A DNA stretch of 64,000 bases from CAJXMH01 sp040220135. GTDB lineage: Bacteria > Bacteroidota > Bacteroidia > Flavobacteriales_E > Vicingaceae. The first letter of the stretch is position 1; the number at the start of each line of letters is the position of its first letter. Below the pieces are notes generated by a model. It saw only the letters and a list, made by a program, of their open reading frames with translations. It made no database searches and was not told the DNA's origin. Shown one piece after another: positions 27,639 to 36,722 of the stretch. The position numbers and the translations under genes were made by a program. The stretch covers positions 432,020 through 496,019 of the forward strand of contig JAVJTT010000013.1 in assembly GCA_040220135.1 (NCBI GenBank), written 5' to 3'.

Positions 27639-30600
27639 ATGAAGTTATCCTTCACTATTGTTCTGTTTGTTACGCTGCTCATCTCTACAAGTAGCCAAGC
27701 ACAGAATAACTTTTCCTCAGAAGAGGAGTTAAAAGAGAAAGCCACTGAATTGTTTGAAGAGGGTAAGCTTGTGGAAGCTGAACCACTTTATGCACAATTA
27801 CTTAGCCTTTACTCCAAAGATCCTGAATACAATTATCGGTATGGTGCTTGCTTACTTGCCGCCGATGGCGATAAGGAAAAGGCTATGAAATACTTGAAAT
27901 TTGCCATTGCAAAGCCGAACTCAGATCCTTTGGCCTATTATTATTTGGGAAGAGCACATCATTTAAATTACAATTTTGCACAAGCGGTGAAGTATTACAG
28001 TCGCTTTAAAAACAAATCATCAAACGACGAAAGGGAAAAGTACCAAGTAGAACGTAAGATTGAAATGTGCAAGAACGGTAATGATTTACTAAGTCGATTA
28101 AATGAAGTACAGGTGCTAGAGAAGCAAGAGATTTCAAGAAAAGACTTTTTTAGGATTTATGATTTAGATGGGATTGATGGAAAAGTAATTACGACACCGG
28201 AAGATTTCTTGGCCAAAGAAGACAAAAAGCGAGAAGGGCAATACATTATGTATTTACCTCCCAATGCCAAAGAAGTGTATTACGCTTCTTACGGGAAAAA
28301 AGGAGAAAACGGCAAGGACATATACAAAAGAGTCAAGTTGGGAAATGGGAATTGGAGTGATGCTGTGAGTTTAGGAAACTCAATCAACACGCCTTATGAT
28401 GAAGATTATCCTTTTATACATCCGGATGGCAGAACAATTTACTTTGCTTCGAAAGGGCATAGCAGCATGGGAGGCTACGATTTATTCATGTCGACCTACG
28501 ACGAGAGTATAGCCGACTGGACGGCTCCAACGAATTTAGATTTCGCCTTTAGTTCAGCGGATGATGATGTTTTATTTATTACTGATAAAGACAGGGTAAT
28601 GGCCTATTTTGCCTCTAACAGAACCAATGAGGCAGGAAAAATAACTGTATACAAAGTACTGGTAGAGAAGGCCCCCGCGGACCTTTCTGTGATTAAGGGA
28701 AAGTTTATTGCTGAGAATAATCAGGATATGAGTTCGGCAAAAATTACCGTGGTTGATCAAGCTACCAATCAAACCATTGGGGTATATGAAACCGATAAAA
28801 ATGGCAACTATCAGATCGAAATAACAAGCAATGGAGGAGACTATAAATTTAATTTAGAAACAACCGAAGACGCACCTATTCACACCGGAATTGTAAGTAT
28901 TCCAAAGCAAGAAGAATTTGAAGTCTTAGGACAGGAGTTGCGGCTAGTAGGAGAAGGGCCCCAGCAGCGATTAGTTATCAAAAACATCTTTGATGGCACT
29001 ACCGCACAAAATTTAAACAATGCAGGGCCGGTTGTTTCTTCGGAGGTACTGCGCAGAAAAGCAAGTTTAGATGTAAACGTAAAAGAAGATCGTTTAGCTG
29101 ACCTGCTGCCAAGTTCAACAGAAGAAGAGTCAGCCACCAAACCCACTAATACAGCATTAAATGAGAAAGGTTCGGCGGAAAAAGAAGCATCAGCAATAAG
29201 TCCTTCGAATCAAAGTCAGCTAAAAGAAACGTCTGATGGAGCAGGGAATGCTACCACTTCAACTCCTGAAGCACTCGCTAGTTTGAAGGCTAAAGTGGCC
29301 CAATTAGTAAAAAGTGAAGAAGAGCAACTTGCCAATACTGAGCAAGCTTCAACTTACGCTTATGATCAAGCTCAAGAATCAAAGCAAGAAGCGGACAAAT
29401 TGTTTCAACAAGCAGAGGAACAAAAGCAAAGCGGAGCTCCGAAAGACGATTGGCAAAACACGCTAGATTACGCACAGGAAGCAGCTGCTCAGGCTGTTTT
29501 TTCAGCTGAAATTGGCGAAAAGCTCGATCTTTTGGCCAAGCAACAAGAAGAAGGGCTAAAACAGACCAAAAGTGAAGCGACTGCTATTAGAAGCAAAGTA
29601 GAAAACAATCAATTAGCAGAGGCTGAACTTTCCTACAACAAGCTCGATAGCCGAATAAAGGGGAGCAAAGAAACAAAGGATTACAATGAACTTTTAAATG
29701 CTGAAAAAAGCGCGGTAAAAAGTCAGCTGCAAGCTAACTCTTCAAAAGTGAGTAGTTTTCAACAAAAAGAAAAAGCTTTGGCGGCTGAAATGGATCAGCT
29801 AAGTTCCCAATTGAAAAACCTAAGAGAGGCTTACAACAATAGTTCTGGCGGAAAGAAAAAAGAAATTTCACAAGGCATTGATAATTTGGAGCTTGACTCT
29901 GCCGACATGAATTACCAATACAAACAAGCACAAAAAGATTATGAGAGAGCCCTGAAACAAGAAACGGCACTCGGACTTAAGCTTCAGCAAACAGAAATGG
30001 TGGAAGGGAAGTTAAAGAATGATGTGGCTTTAAGTCAAGCTCCTTTGAACACGAGTGATAAGCGTGAATTGATAGACAACTTACAGGCTTTTATAAGTGA
30101 GAGTAAGCTTGGTGACTATGATGTAAGTAAAACGCCCTCTTTTGCGGCTAACACTTCAAACAGTCAAACGCAAGATGAGCGTGATACAGAGGCTTCTGAG
30201 CCTCCAAGCCCTACTCCTAACAATACTCGAGCAAACTCGCGCTCCAATGAAGATGAAACTAGCTCAAGTACTACGCTTGCTTCAATCCAAGAAGAATTTG
30301 AAAGTCGTTTACAGACTGCAGCCCAAAACAGCGATGAGGATTTGAAGAGAGCTTCTAAACTTGGGGTGTATGATGAGTGGATTGAAACCTTGGAGAGTGA
30401 ATTAGTAGAAAGAGAAGCTGCTTTGGCCCAAACCACGAATGAAAACCAAAGGGCAGCGCTGCAAAGTGAGAGTGAAGCGATCATGACTGTTTTGGAAGAG
30501 AAAAGAAATAAAAAGGCGCAATTAGAAGGTGAATTCGAAGGTTTACCTTTAGCAAACAATTCTGCTATTCAAGCAGATGGCGAAACACCTAATAATGCTA

Positions 30601-33305
30601 GCAATGAGCAGGCAACTGAAGCGAGCGGTTTGGATTCACAATCTAATTCTGCAAACTCATATCAGCCAAATAGCGATCGACGCATGGCTACCTTTACAGA
30701 AGGAGAATTACCAAAAAGTTCAGCAAACCTTAGCTCGGTTGACGAGAATACTGTAGTAGACTTTCCGGCTTCGGCCTTTAATTTTGAGCAATCTTTCAAC
30801 TATGGCAGTCCTGAAGTGCCCCCTCGTTTAGCAGAAGCAAAGCGCGCCATGGCAGAAGCACAAGATTTAGCTGAGCAAGCTGAAGGGGCTAAGCAAGCTG
30901 CTTTTAATTTAGGCACAGTTGAAGAACGAAACAAAGCCTTTGAAAGAGCCAATCTGTTAGAAGAGGCATCCAAAAGAAAGCAGGTAGAGGCCGCCAACCA
31001 ATATGCGGATGTGAACGAGAAGGAATACCTTCAAAATGCCGGATTTTTGCGTCAAGCTAATAATTTTGACATAGACTTTGAATCCAGCAACCTAGATATT
31101 GCAAACCTTCTTGCAGAAGAAGCAGAAGTATACTATAATCAAGCATCAAGTATAAGAGCCGAGGTTGACCAGAATAGTCGTTTGTCAAAAATTGAGGCAG
31201 ACCTACAAAAGGCTTATGACTATGAAATGTTAGCCTTGAGAAAGCAAGGAGAAGCTTTGAACTTATTAGATGTAGTTGGAACTGAGTATGCCAATAAAGA
31301 TGCAGTAAGTGAGCAAAGCAATAGAAGTAGAAGGTCAGATTTTGTACAAACCATATCTGATGCTGAAGTACTTTCTGTAAAGAATGCAGAACTGGCCAAA
31401 AGTAGAGGTGATTCTTTAACTGCTGTGGTAGAAAATTTGGAAGCGGAAGCTAATGTTCTAAAAGCACAAGCTGATGATTTACCCATAGGAAATGAGCGAG
31501 ACAGTTTACTAGCCATTTATGAGAACTTGAGCGAAGAAGCTGCGCAAAAAAGAAGCAAGGCCTCGGTTTACTATGAAAGAGAGCAGCAAATTAAAGAGGG
31601 TTATGCTGAAGCGGATAAACCAAGTTTTGCCGCCAATATAGTTAGGCCCTATGAAACTGAAATAAGCAATAGCATTGACTTGGACACAGTTAATGTTGAT
31701 GAAGAAAGAGCAGAGCAAGTAATGCAATCACAAGCTTATCTGAACTATGTAAACCGTGCACAGGAAAGAATTCGCCTGCAAAAAGAGGCAGCAGTTGCTT
31801 ATCAATCTGCTGAAGACCTGCAGAAAGAACAGCTTCAATTAAAGAAAGAGGCCATCAGTTTGCGGCAAAAAGCAGAGGCGAGTGACGAGCAGGTAGAAAA
31901 AGATCGTCTCATCAAATCAGCTACTGTAATTGAACAAGAGGCACAGACCAAACAGAACAGCTTAGACTCTTTGAACAATTTGATTAAGGTTAAAAACTAC
32001 ATGATCCGCCAAGCGGAAAGCGATATGCGGAGTGCCATAGCCAACTTAAGTCAAATTGAACAAGCAGAAATTCAGAAGTTAGCCTTAGAGAATGTAGATG
32101 CAGCGCCGCTTGCTTTGGCTGATGCAACGCCATCTTCAAGTAGCAGTCAGCAGCAAACAGATAATGGTGAGCTTCGATCGGCTGAGGCTAGCCGACAAGA
32201 AGGTATAGAAGGCTTACTCAATGATGCGCAATCGGCTTCTCAAATTGATACTGGAGAGAATGGAGAAGTCGACAATGGTGGTTCAGACCTTTCCAATCAA
32301 GAGGCAACAACCACAGACGATAATCAAAGCAGTGAATTAGCTGAACGCACAGATAGTCAAGAGTCAGCTAGGACTTCTAATCAAGACAATGGCAATGGCC
32401 AAGGAAATACAGCTGCATCAAACAGTCAAAATCGGCCAAGCGGCAATACCTCTAGCACTTCCAATACGGAGCGCGGAAGCTTGCAAACGATTCCTTCTGC
32501 TTCTGCTGGTGAGATCGACAGGAAAGAGCTAAACCGTTTGCCACGAAATGTGAAGAAAGCCATCTTTTTAAGTCTCAACCAAAATGAATCAGCTTATGAT
32601 GTAAATAATCCAATCCCTATCGTTTCTAAAAATGAATTACCGGAAGGCTTAATTTACAAAGTACAAGTAGGTGCATTTAGAAATCCGATTCCTCAAGACC
32701 TCTTCAAAGGGTTTGCTCCTTTGTTGGCTGAAAAAGGCCCTAATGGTATTACTCGATATACGGCGGGAATATTTTTGAATGAAGCTCAGGCAGTTTATGC
32801 TAGAGATGAAATAAGAAAAATAGGTTATTCCGATGCCTTTGTGGTAGCTTTCTTGAATGGGGAAAGAATTTCTATCAGTGGGGCTCGAAGCGCTAAGCCT
32901 GAACAAGCTAGCGGAGAAATAGGAGACATCTCGGCTAAGGCGGGCAACCGAATTCCATCAAGCACCAATAGTAATGCGGCTACTGAAAGTTTACCCGCTC
33001 AATACAAAGCACCAGATGTACAATCAGCCAAGCACGTAAACACTGTAGAAGGATTATTTTACACCGTACAAGTTGGTGTTTTCTCCAAGCCGGTACCCAA
33101 GGGCACTTTTGATCTAAGCCAAATTACTGTGAAGCCTTTAGCTGGTGGTTTAAGTCGCTATAATTCAGGTATCTTCCGTTCGGCAAGAGCGGCTGAACAG
33201 GCCAAGAACCAAATTGTTACAACCATAGCGGATGCTTTCGTAACAGCCTACTACCAAGGCAAACGTATTTCGTTGGCAGAAGCTGCAAGAATAGAAAACC
33301 AATAA
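27639..33305 (+). CDS. Giant TPR/PD40/coiled-coil/SPOR envelope protein
   Basis: About 1888 aa from ATG at 27639 (MKLSFTIVLFVTLLISTSS, signal ending QAQ); the frame is open from 27513, but the extra 42 residues precede the signal peptide. In order: TPR (about 25-140), a PD40-type beta-propeller (SMGGYDLFMSTYDES, DYPFIHPDGRTIYFAS), a carboxypeptidase-regulatory-like domain, then a very long Glu/Gln/Ala-rich coiled coil (about 500-1550), a Ser/Asn/Gln-rich linker, and two SPOR-like C-terminal repeats (YKVQVGAF and YTVQVGVF, each ending NGERISI or QGKRISL). The N-terminal layout recalls PorE, a type IX secretion component, which normally ends in an OmpA-like domain. Binding to peptidoglycan is inferred. 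clpS follows 9 nt later. Confidence 0.82.
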   Translation: MKLSFTIVLFVTLLISTSSQAQNNFSSEEELKEKATELFEEGKLVEAEPLYAQLLSLYSKDPEYNYRYGACLLAADGDKEKAMKYLKFAIAKPNSDPLAYYYLGRAHHLNYNFAQAVKYYSRFKNKSSNDEREKYQVERKIEMCKNGNDLLSRLNEVQVLEKQEISRKDFFRIYDLDGIDGKVITTPEDFLAKEDKKREGQYIMYLPPNAKEVYYASYGKKGENGKDIYKRVKLGNGNWSDAVSLGNSINTPYDEDYPFIHPDGRTIYFASKGHSSMGGYDLFMSTYDESIADWTAPTNLDFAFSSADDDVLFITDKDRVMAYFASNRTNEAGKITVYKVLVEKAPADLSVIKGKFIAENNQDMSSAKITVVDQATNQTIGVYETDKNGNYQIEITSNGGDYKFNLETTEDAPIHTGIVSIPKQEEFEVLGQELRLVGEGPQQRLVIKNIFDGTTAQNLNNAGPVVSSEVLRRKASLDVNVKEDRLADLLPSSTEEESATKPTNTALNEKGSAEKEASAISPSNQSQLKETSDGAGNATTSTPEALASLKAKVAQLVKSEEEQLANTEQASTYAYDQAQESKQEADKLFQQAEEQKQSGAPKDDWQNTLDYAQEAAAQAVFSAEIGEKLDLLAKQQEEGLKQTKSEATAIRSKVENNQLAEAELSYNKLDSRIKGSKETKDYNELLNAEKSAVKSQLQANSSKVSSFQQKEKALAAEMDQLSSQLKNLREAYNNSSGGKKKEISQGIDNLELDSADMNYQYKQAQKDYERALKQETALGLKLQQTEMVEGKLKNDVALSQAPLNTSDKRELIDNLQAFISESKLGDYDVSKTPSFAANTSNSQTQDERDTEASEPPSPTPNNTRANSRSNEDETSSSTTLASIQEEFESRLQTAAQNSDEDLKRASKLGVYDEWIETLESELVEREAALAQTTNENQRAALQSESEAIMTVLEEKRNKKAQLEGEFEGLPLANNSAIQADGETPNNASNEQATEASGLDSQSNSANSYQPNSDRRMATFTEGELPKSSANLSSVDENTVVDFPASAFNFEQSFNYGSPEVPPRLAEAKRAMAEAQDLAEQAEGAKQAAFNLGTVEERNKAFERANLLEEASKRKQVEAANQYADVNEKEYLQNAGFLRQANNFDIDFESSNLDIANLLAEEAEVYYNQASSIRAEVDQNSRLSKIEADLQKAYDYEMLALRKQGEALNLLDVVGTEYANKDAVSEQSNRSRRSDFVQTISDAEVLSVKNAELAKSRGDSLTAVVENLEAEANVLKAQADDLPIGNERDSLLAIYENLSEEAAQKRSKASVYYEREQQIKEGYAEADKPSFAANIVRPYETEISNSIDLDTVNVDEERAEQVMQSQAYLNYVNRAQERIRLQKEAAVAYQSAEDLQKEQLQLKKEAISLRQKAEASDEQVEKDRLIKSATVIEQEAQTKQNSLDSLNNLIKVKNYMIRQAESDMRSAIANLSQIEQAEIQKLALENVDAAPLALADATPSSSSSQQQTDNGELRSAEASRQEGIEGLLNDAQSASQIDTGENGEVDNGGSDLSNQEATTTDDNQSSELAERTDSQESARTSNQDNGNGQGNTAASNSQNRPSGNTSSTSNTERGSLQTIPSASAGEIDRKELNRLPRNVKKAIFLSLNQNESAYDVNNPIPIVSKNELPEGLIYKVQVGAFRNPIPQDLFKGFAPLLAEKGPNGITRYTAGIFLNEAQAVYARDEIRKIGYSDAFVVAFLNGERISISGARSAKPEQASGEIGDISAKAGNRIPSSTNSNAATESLPAQYKAPDVQSAKHVNTVEGLFYTVQVGVFSKPVPKGTFDLSQITVKPLAGGLSRYNSGIFRSARAAEQAKNQIVTTIADAFVTAYYQGKRISLAEAARIENQ

Positions 33306-33314
33306 ACTTAGATT

Positions 33315-33584
33315 ATGCAAACGCATGAACAAGAAGAACTTTTAACCAAAGAAGTCATTCGCGATTCACATGAATTGGTCTTGTTTAATGATGATGTCAA
33401 TACCTTTGATCATGTGATAGATTGCCTAGTGTCGATTTGTAATCACAGCACAACTCAAGCAGAGCAATGTGCTTACATTGTCCATTACAAAGGCCAATGT
33501 ACAGTAAAGAAAGGCTCAACAGAAAAATTAGAACCGATGTTAGTAGCTTTGCAAATGCAAGAACTATCAGCCAAAATCAAATAA
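33315..33584 (+). CDS. clpS: ATP-dependent Clp protease adaptor ClpS
   Basis: 89 aa. The family signature is ELVLFNDDVNTFDHVIDCL near residues 20-38, with CxxA-type AEQCAYIVHYKGQ and a basic GQCTVKKG. It hands N-end-rule substrates to ClpAP. It lies 9 nt after the giant envelope gene and 6 nt before the M48 protease gene; the three may share a transcript. The small size fits the family. Confidence 0.93.
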   Translation: MQTHEQEELLTKEVIRDSHELVLFNDDVNTFDHVIDCLVSICNHSTTQAEQCAYIVHYKGQCTVKKGSTEKLEPMLVALQMQELSAKIK

Positions 33585-33590
33585 ATTTTC

Positions 33591-34385
33591 ATGAAAAAAG
33601 GAATTTTCATTTTCGCAACCGCTTTCTTCTTATGGCAGTGTGCTACTGTGCCCATTACCGGAAGAAAGCAAATGAAATTGTTGCCTAGCAGTCAATTGCA
33701 AAGCATGAGCTTAACGCAATACGATCAATTTAAGCAAGAAAACAAGGTTTTACCGGATAGCGACCCAAGGGTTAAGATGGTAAAGAAAGTAGGGGCAAAA
33801 ATATCAGTTGCTGTGAATCAGTTTTTGCAGGATAACAATATGAAAGACCGCCTGAAAGAGTTTAATTGGGAATTTAATGTGACCGAACAAAATGTAGTGA
33901 ACGCTTGGTGTATGCCGGGTGGTAAAGTGATGTTCTACACCGGTATTTTGCCGGTTTGCGATGGAGAAGAGGGAATCGCTACTGTAATGGGGCACGAAAT
34001 TGCCCATGCGGTAGCTCGCCACGGAAATGAAAGAATGAGCCAAGGCTTGGCAGTACAAGCAGGAGGAATGGCCCTATCAGTTGCCATGCAAGAAAAATCA
34101 GAAATGACGCAAAATTTATTCTTAAGTTCTTATGGGATTGGCTCTCAGTTAGGAGTTTTAAAGTATTCAAGACTACATGAATCAGAAGCCGATAAAATGG
34201 GATTAGTATTTATGGCTATGGCCGGATATGAGCCTGGAGTAGCCGTTAACTTTTGGCAGCGAATGGCAGATAAGAAGGGAGGCGGTGCACCACCGGAATT
34301 CCTTAGCACTCACCCAAGTGATGAGACACGTATCAAAGACATTCAGAATTTTTTACCGAAGGCTAGAACCTATCTGAAGCAATAA
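33591..34385 (+). CDS. M48 family zinc metalloprotease lipoprotein
   Basis: 264 aa. Signal peptide with LWQC, lipidated Cys about 17, followed by the M48 stretch PITGRKQMKLLP. Zinc motif HEIAH at 135-139 within MGHEIAHAVARHG; a third ligand is the glutamate of SRLHESEADKMG (about 195). This matches LoiP/YcaL-type periplasmic peptidases that handle misfolded outer membrane proteins. It is placed with clpS, another proteolysis gene, and ends at the bidirectional terminator at about 34405. Confidence 0.95.
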   Translation: MKKGIFIFATAFFLWQCATVPITGRKQMKLLPSSQLQSMSLTQYDQFKQENKVLPDSDPRVKMVKKVGAKISVAVNQFLQDNNMKDRLKEFNWEFNVTEQNVVNAWCMPGGKVMFYTGILPVCDGEEGIATVMGHEIAHAVARHGNERMSQGLAVQAGGMALSVAMQEKSEMTQNLFLSSYGIGSQLGVLKYSRLHESEADKMGLVFMAMAGYEPGVAVNFWQRMADKKGGGAPPEFLSTHPSDETRIKDIQNFLPKARTYLKQ

Positions 34386-34404
34386 GTTAAAGAATAATAG
34401 AACA

Positions 34405-34440
34405 AAAAAAAGGTCACCTAACAGTGACCTTTTTTGTTTT
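34405..34440. terminator. Bidirectional terminator hairpin
   Basis: Stem GGTCAC (34412-34417) and GTGACC (34424-34429) with a 6-nt loop, preceded by a run of A and followed by a run of T. It ends the M48 transcript on the plus strand and, read on the minus strand, the bTHX transcript, so it likely serves both converging genes. Confidence 0.9.
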
Positions 34441-34452
34441 TGAGCCGAGGGT

Positions 34453-34740
34453 TTAATCCTCTTTTTTCTTAGTAGTAGTCTTTTTTGTTTTACTACTGCT
34501 TTTCTTTGCATCTGTTTTTTTCTCAGCCGTAGTTTTCTTCGTTGTTGAAGTTTTTTTGGCCGTGGCTTTTTTGGTGGTTGATGTTTTCGTTGCGGTTTTC
34601 TTTGTACTTGCTTTTTTGGCAGTAGACTTCTTTTTAGGCTTAGTCTCTATTTCCGCTTTCTTGGTTTTACGTGGTCGACTAACTCCATAAGAGCCTGCTG
34701 CTCGTTTTCCTTTTTTTGTTTTAATGTCTCCTCTTCCCAT
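34453..34740 (-). CDS. 30S ribosomal protein bTHX with basic tail
   Basis: 95 aa. Residues 1-27 (MGRGDIKTKKGKRAAGSYG, then VSRPRK) match the short bTHX/Thx family of the small ribosomal subunit, known from Thermus and Bacteroidota. Residues 30-95 are a histone-H1-like tail made almost only of Lys, Thr, Ala and Ser (repeats such as KKATAKKTSTTKKT), far longer than Thermus Thx. The tail may bind rRNA or DNA; that is inference. It has a clear promoter upstream (34778-34806) and ends in a shared terminator. HU lies upstream in the same orientation. Confidence 0.85.
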   Translation of the reverse strand: MGRGDIKTKKGKRAAGSYGVSRPRKTKKAEIETKPKKKSTAKKASTKKTATKTSTTKKATAKKTSTTKKTTAEKKTDAKKSSSKTKKTTTKKKED

Positions 34741-34777
34741 AGTTTGATTTAAGAATTAGTGAAAATTTCGAGAAAAA

Positions 34778-34806
34778 CAAAGATATAAAAAATGAAATAG
34801 AGCCAA
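34778..34806 (-). promoter_or_regulatory. Bacteroidota-type promoter of bTHX gene
   Basis: On the minus strand, TTG (34804-34806), 18 nt, then TATCTTTG (34778-34785), which fits the phylum consensus TTG-N(17-23)-TAnnTTTG. It leaves a 5' leader of roughly 30 nt before the bTHX ATG at 34740. Confidence 0.75.
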
Positions 34807-34824
34807 GAATGTAATATAGGGCAA

Positions 34825-34858
34825 CAAAAAACCCGTGCCTTTTGAGCACGGGTTTCCT
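34825..34858 (-). terminator. Terminator of HU gene
   Basis: Stem AAACCCGTGC (34829-34838) and GCACGGGTTT (34846-34855) with a 7-nt loop; on the minus strand it is followed by a T tract. It lies 25 nt after the HU stop codon. Confidence 0.9.
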
Positions 34859-34882
34859 GAACAAATTGTTCTTTAAACTTTC

Positions 34883-35152
34883 TTATACTTTAGAAGAAAG
34901 CTCGCTTCCTGCTTTGAACTTTACAACGTTCTTGGCTGGAATGTCAATTTCTTTTCCTGTTTGTGGGTTTCTACCTTTTCTTGCAGCTCTCTTAGATACT
35001 GAGAAAGTTCCGAATCCAACTAGGGCAACTTTGTCACCTTTTTTAAGGGCATCTCCAGTTGAATCTAAAAATGCGTCTAAAGCTCTTTTTGCGTCTGCTT
35101 TTGATAAGTTAGCACCATCAGCAATCCCTTCGATTAATTCTGCTTTGTTCAT
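34883..35152 (-). CDS. HU family DNA-binding protein
   Basis: 89 aa, the normal length. Family stretches MNKAELIEGIADGANLSKADA, GDKVALVGFGTFSVSKRAAR and GRNPQTGKEIDIPAKNV are present; the last holds the DNA-inserting proline loop. It bends and compacts DNA as a homodimer. It has its own consensus promoter (35204-35233) and terminator (34825-34858), in line with strong monocistronic expression. Confidence 0.97.
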   Translation of the reverse strand: MNKAELIEGIADGANLSKADAKRALDAFLDSTGDALKKGDKVALVGFGTFSVSKRAARKGRNPQTGKEIDIPAKNVVKFKAGSELSSKV

Positions 35153-35203
35153 TTGATAAAATTTTTGGTTAAAAATTAGTTTACTGCTTCAATGAAGCAT
35201 GTA

Positions 35204-35233
35204 CAAATATAGACGAAAAGACAAGCGGTGCAA
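35204..35233 (-). promoter_or_regulatory. Bacteroidota-type promoter of HU gene
   Basis: On the minus strand: TTG (35231-35233), 19 nt, TATATTTG (35204-35211), a near-perfect TTG-N19-TAnnTTTG promoter. The leader before ATG 35152 is about 45 nt and contains a small GCTTC/GAAGC hairpin near 35187-35199. Confidence 0.8.
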
Positions 35234-35348
35234 GGATTTCAGCGAAAAAGACCCCAATTTGTTGAAAAGTACGGCCGAATGTTAATAACTGCGCTGAAGC
35301 TTGCTACTGTAAAGGGTTTCAGAAAATTCATTGAATTTCCGCCCTATT

Positions 35349-35753
35349 TTAGTCCTCATTTATAAAGTGACGATCCTTTCCTAAAAACTCTGGGGCTTGA
35401 ATGGAAATCACCTTCAAAGGTTCTGAGGACGTGACTTTTACAGCATGAATCGTTTTGGGAGGTAGTACTAAAAAGTCTCCTTTTGAAATGCTAAAAGTAG
35501 AATCGCCCATTTGCATTTCAGCGGTACCACTTTGAACATAAATTGATTCGGTATGGTAGTCATGGTAGTGAGCCTTTACTTTGTCCTTAATTAGAATGGC
35601 AAAGGATGAACTGTTGGTGTCAGAACTTAATTTTATACTCTGAATGCTGCTTCCATCAAGGATAAATTCAATATCATCTGCCTTAACTTGGGTTTGAGCT
35701 GATAAAATTAAACCGCTAATAAGACTGAGAAGTAAGGTGCTCACTTTTTTCAT
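35349..35753 (-). CDS. Secreted cupin-domain protein
   Basis: 134 aa with a signal peptide (KKVSTLLLSLISGLILSAQ, cleavage after SAQ). A single conserved cupin barrel follows: metal-ligand-type AHYHDYHTESIYVQSG (His, His, Glu) and KGDFLVLPPKTIHAVK (His). The substrate is unknown; many such proteins bind metal or small ligands. Its start overlaps the fmt stop by 4 nt (ATGA), so it is translationally coupled as the last gene of the long minus-strand run. Confidence 0.85.
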   Translation of the reverse strand: MKKVSTLLLSLISGLILSAQTQVKADDIEFILDGSSIQSIKLSSDTNSSSFAILIKDKVKAHYHDYHTESIYVQSGTAEMQMGDSTFSISKGDFLVLPPKTIHAVKVTSSEPLKVISIQAPEFLGKDRHFINED

Positions 35754-36721
35754 GATTGAATAATTTGATAATTCGAAAAATCAAAGCCGTTGAGGAGCTC
35801 TTTAGCCTTCATGCGTTTTTTGCCTTCTAGTTGCAAATCGGTGAAAGAAACCGTTTGAATAGCGGTCCCAACTAAAATTTCACCATCTTGAACATTTAGC
35901 TCTCCGGCCTTTAAGGCTAGAGTGCTAGACTTGATTTCTATTTGATAAACCTTTAAGTTTAACACTTTGTCATCTTCTTGATGCTTTATTTTGGTCCATG
36001 CAGCAGGGTAGGGCGCGAGGCCTCTTATTAAACGGTCTACCACATCGGCTTCTAGGTTCCAATTGATTTGACAATCTTGCCGAAAGATCTTGGGTGCTTC
36101 AGCAATAGTTGTGCCTTTAGCGATTAAGTCATTTTGAGGTTTCTCTTGATAGTCTCCATGCTCAATGGCGTTTAGGGTTTTAATTACCAATTTCGCACCT
36201 ACTTCCATTAATTTATTGTGAAGGCTACCAGCTGTTTCTTTGTCATCTAATTCAACTTCTTCTTGAAAAAGAATATCACCAGTATCTATTTTGTGTTGGA
36301 GAAAAAAGGTTGTGACTCCACTTTTCTTTTCTCCATTTATAATGGCCCAGTTAATGGGAGCAGCACCTCTATATTGGGGTAGAAGTGAGGCATGTAAATT
36401 AAATGTGCCAAGTGGAGGCATGTTCCAAACGGCTTCTGGCAACATTCGGAAAGCGACTACTATTTGCAGGTCTGCTTTTAAAGCTTTTAGTTCCTCTTGA
36501 AAATCGGGATCCTTTAAATTGGTGGGTTGTAGCATTGGTAAGCCAGCTTCAACCGCATACTTTTTAACGGCAGATTGCTGCACTTTTCTGCCTCTTCCGG
36601 CTTGACGATCAGGTGAAGTAATAACGCCCACCACTTTGCGTCCACTTTCATGTATCGCTCTTAGGCTTTCTACAGCGAAGTCAGGGGTTCCTAAAAATAC
36701 AATTCGCAATTCTTTCTTCAT
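35750..36721 (-). CDS. fmt: Methionyl-tRNA formyltransferase
   Basis: 323 aa from ATG at 36721 (MKKELRIVFLGTPDFA), 1-2 nt after the MATE stop; the frame extends to 36751, but that part overlaps the MATE gene. Motifs: the formyl-transfer loop NLHASLLPQYRGAAPINWAI, and the folate-site ITSPDRQAGRGRK. It formylates Met-tRNAi using 10-formyl-THF, the counterpart of def at 15562. It is part of a compact minus-strand run (speA to the cupin gene). Confidence 0.96.
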   Translation of the reverse strand: MKKELRIVFLGTPDFAVESLRAIHESGRKVVGVITSPDRQAGRGRKVQQSAVKKYAVEAGLPMLQPTNLKDPDFQEELKALKADLQIVVAFRMLPEAVWNMPPLGTFNLHASLLPQYRGAAPINWAIINGEKKSGVTTFFLQHKIDTGDILFQEEVELDDKETAGSLHNKLMEVGAKLVIKTLNAIEHGDYQEKPQNDLIAKGTTIAEAPKIFRQDCQINWNLEADVVDRLIRGLAPYPAAWTKIKHQEDDKVLNLKVYQIEIKSSTLALKAGELNVQDGEILVGTAIQTVSFTDLQLEGKKRMKAKELLNGFDFSNYQIIQS

Positions 36722-36722
36722 T

